Source: Planctomycetaceae bacterium (lineage in GTDB: Bacteria > Planctomycetota > Planctomycetia > Pirellulales > UBA1268). From it: DNA of 6,908 bases. Every line of letters starts with the position of its first letter. Position 1 is the stretch's first letter. Below the pieces are notes generated by a model. The model was not told the DNA's origin. It searched no databases and saw nothing but the letters and a program-made list of their open reading frames with translations. Positions 5,955 through 6,908 of this stretch are shown here, piece after piece. Location: the NCBI GenBank assembly GCA_009691925.1, contig SIAG01000223.1, positions 1 through 6,908 on the forward strand. Direction: 5' to 3'. A program made the position numbers and the translations under genes.

Positions 5955-6908
5955 GTGAATCGGCGAAACACCACAAAACGCCCCCCCTGCACCTCCACGC
6001 TGTGCACGGTGATTGAGGCCCTCGAATCCCGGGCGATGCTTGCCGGCGTGGGGCCCGAATCGTGGAGCGCGGCGGGGCTTGCTCCAGCCCCGCTCGGCAC
6101 CGGGTCTCTATTTTCCAGCGGCATCATTCTCACATGCTCAAGCCCCGCACCGGGCTCATCCGGCACCGCCTCACCTCCTGCCCCAACCGCAGGCACTGGT
6201 GGTTCTCAATCAACCGGCTTGGCACTACCGAGCAACTCCGGCTCGGGGACAGGCTCGTCTCCCACCGGCGGCGGTAGTTCCAACTCGGGCGGGCTAGCAC
6301 TACCGAGCAACTCCGGCTCGGGAGCGGGCTCGTCTCATTCTGATACTGGAAGCACCTCCGATCCAAACAGTCCCGTGCTTTCTTCGCGGCACAACGGGGG
6401 CTCAAACGCTGGCGGGCAGGGCAACGGTACGAATAGCAGCGGCACACTCAGCGGAAGCGATCTTTGGCTCTCGTACGGCGCTGGGTCCGGGGCTGCTTCC
6501 TCTTCCGCTGGGGCCAGTAGTGATTCTACGTCGAGCTTCTTGGCTCTCTTGTCGCAGTCCAAGGAAGGCTCGAGCGCTGGCGGACAGGGCAATGGCACTG
6601 TTAGCCCCCTGACGAACGCCGAACTCTGGCGTTTGTATTGGTCAGGTGCTGGGGCCGGTTCCTCCTCGTCCAGTTCTGATGAAGGCTCTCTCGCCGACGA
6701 CCCGACCATATCGGCTCAGTACACCGGCGGCTCGGGTATCGGCCGCATCACGCCATTGGTCTACAACCCCGAGAGCGACGGCCCGCCCGGCTTCCACTCG
6801 GGCGTGTGGACGGGCGACGTTGGAGGAATTCAATTTGTCCAAGTCACGGACACCGGAAGCGGGAAAGACGGCGGCAATCCCCCCGCTGGGCAGCCGACCC
6901 CGACGGCC
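5955..6908 (+). CDS. N-terminal part of a Ser/Gly-rich repetitive LEPR-XLL-type secreted or surface protein (3' end outside the window)
   Basis: From GTG 5955 the frame stays open for 318 codons to the window edge, so it is truncated by the window. The start is fixed by AAGGAG 7 bases upstream. The N-terminus is basic (NRRNTTKR) with no ordinary hydrophobic signal peptide. It is followed by VIEALESRAMLAG (19-31), which matches the LExRxLLAG motif found at the start of many large planctomycete extracellular proteins. Residues about 45-250 are low-complexity Ser/Gly/Thr/Pro sequence containing two repeat families: LALPSNSGSG at 89-98 and 114-123, and a roughly 56-residue unit with AGGQGNGT at 152-159 and 208-215, each followed by a Leu-Trp pair (170-171, 224-225). 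From about 250 the sequence becomes more ordered (GRITPLVYNP, GVWTGDVGGIQFVQVTD), possibly the start of a folded beta-rich domain. Codon choice is less GC-biased (CTA, TCA, ACA) than in the neighbours. By analogy with the motif family it is probably exported and anchored or secreted; I do not recognise the specific protein. Confidence 0.8.
   Translation, partial: MNRRNTTKRPPCTSTLCTVIEALESRAMLAGVGPESWSAAGLAPAPLGTGSLFSSGIILTCSSPAPGSSGTASPPAPTAGTGGSQSTGLALPSNSGSGTGSSPTGGGSSNSGGLALPSNSGSGAGSSHSDTGSTSDPNSPVLSSRHNGGSNAGGQGNGTNSSGTLSGSDLWLSYGAGSGAASSSAGASSDSTSSFLALLSQSKEGSSAGGQGNGTVSPLTNAELWRLYWSGAGAGSSSSSSDEGSLADDPTISAQYTGGSGIGRITPLVYNPESDGPPGFHSGVWTGDVGGIQFVQVTDTGSGKDGGNPPAGQPTPTA
6222..6335 (+). 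repeat. Two copies of a 39-base direct repeat, 75 bases apart
   Basis: Copies lie at 6222-6260 and 6297-6335. Their first 26 bases (GCACTACCGAGCAACTCCGG plus CTCGGG) are identical, and the rest differ at a few positions. The spacing is 25 codons, so the frame is kept and ALPSNSGSG(T/A)GSS is repeated. Near-identity at the DNA level, including the rare CTA codon, indicates recent duplication. Confidence 0.85.
6396..6677 (+). repeat. Two copies of a degenerate 56-residue protein repeat
   Basis: Unit 1 starts near residue 148 and unit 2 near residue 204. Both share S-x-AGGQGNGT, a short Ser/Thr linker, LW-x-x-Y, a GAG-x-G segment and a Ser run. The best-conserved DNA is 6408-6430 against 6576-6598, 168 bases apart and in frame. 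Third-position differences show that these copies are older than the LALPSNSGSG pair. Confidence 0.75.

Noticed and set aside
5468..6196. A 242-codon minus-strand frame across the intergenic region and the start of the repetitive gene
   Set aside because: It has no family features. Its RRRELNPR stretch is the well-known by-product of reading a tRNA 3'-end-like sequence in reverse, and it conflicts with the supported GTG gene.

Overview
The window comes from a GC-rich bacterium that is most likely a planctomycete (Pirellulales-like). Three things point there. The left edge holds the C-terminus of a DUF1552-type protein, a family abundant in planctomycetes. The right edge holds a secreted-type protein whose N-terminus carries a LExRxLLA motif, the planctomycete 'LEPR-XLL' signature. 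The coding style throughout is very high in GC. The assignment rests on recognised motifs, not on a database search.

Layout: (1) Bases 1-116, plus strand, are the last 37 codons of a DUF1552-like protein. (2) After a 22-base convergent gap, 139-3446 on the minus strand is a two-gene ABC operon: a GTG-started ATPase (3446-2664) followed, with a 4-base ATGA overlap, by an 842-residue permease with two FtsX domains (2667-139). (3) A 222-base divergent intergenic region contains a hairpin over the probable ribosome binding site of the ATPase. (4) Bases 3669-5504, plus strand, encode a 611-residue TolC/CzcC-type outer-membrane efflux protein with a signal peptide and an unusual 160-residue Pro/Ala-rich tail. 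(5) Bases 5505-5954 contain no intact gene. They hold what looks like the C-terminal remnant of a planctomycete integrase, a tRNA 3'-end-like fragment overlapped by a perfect 10-bp inverted repeat, and a candidate promoter and leader. (6) From 5955 to the end of the window, plus strand, an open frame starts at a GTG behind a clear AAGGAG site. It encodes the first 318 residues of a Ser/Gly-rich repetitive extracellular-type protein that continues beyond the window.

Functionally, the ABC pair and the divergent TolC-like gene suggest an envelope-spanning or envelope-remodelling export system. The permease has the ten-helix, two-half architecture of YbbP-like (type VII ABC) permeases. No periplasmic adaptor (HlyD/MacA type) is present in the window, so whether ABC pair and TolC work together is inference. 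The most unusual part is the right third: probable integration-element debris next to the promoter of a repeat-rich surface or secreted protein. I see no CRISPR array, rRNA, complete tRNA or intact mobile element. I did not find a convincing new multi-gene system. The items most worth checking are the right-end protein and the junk-like region before it.
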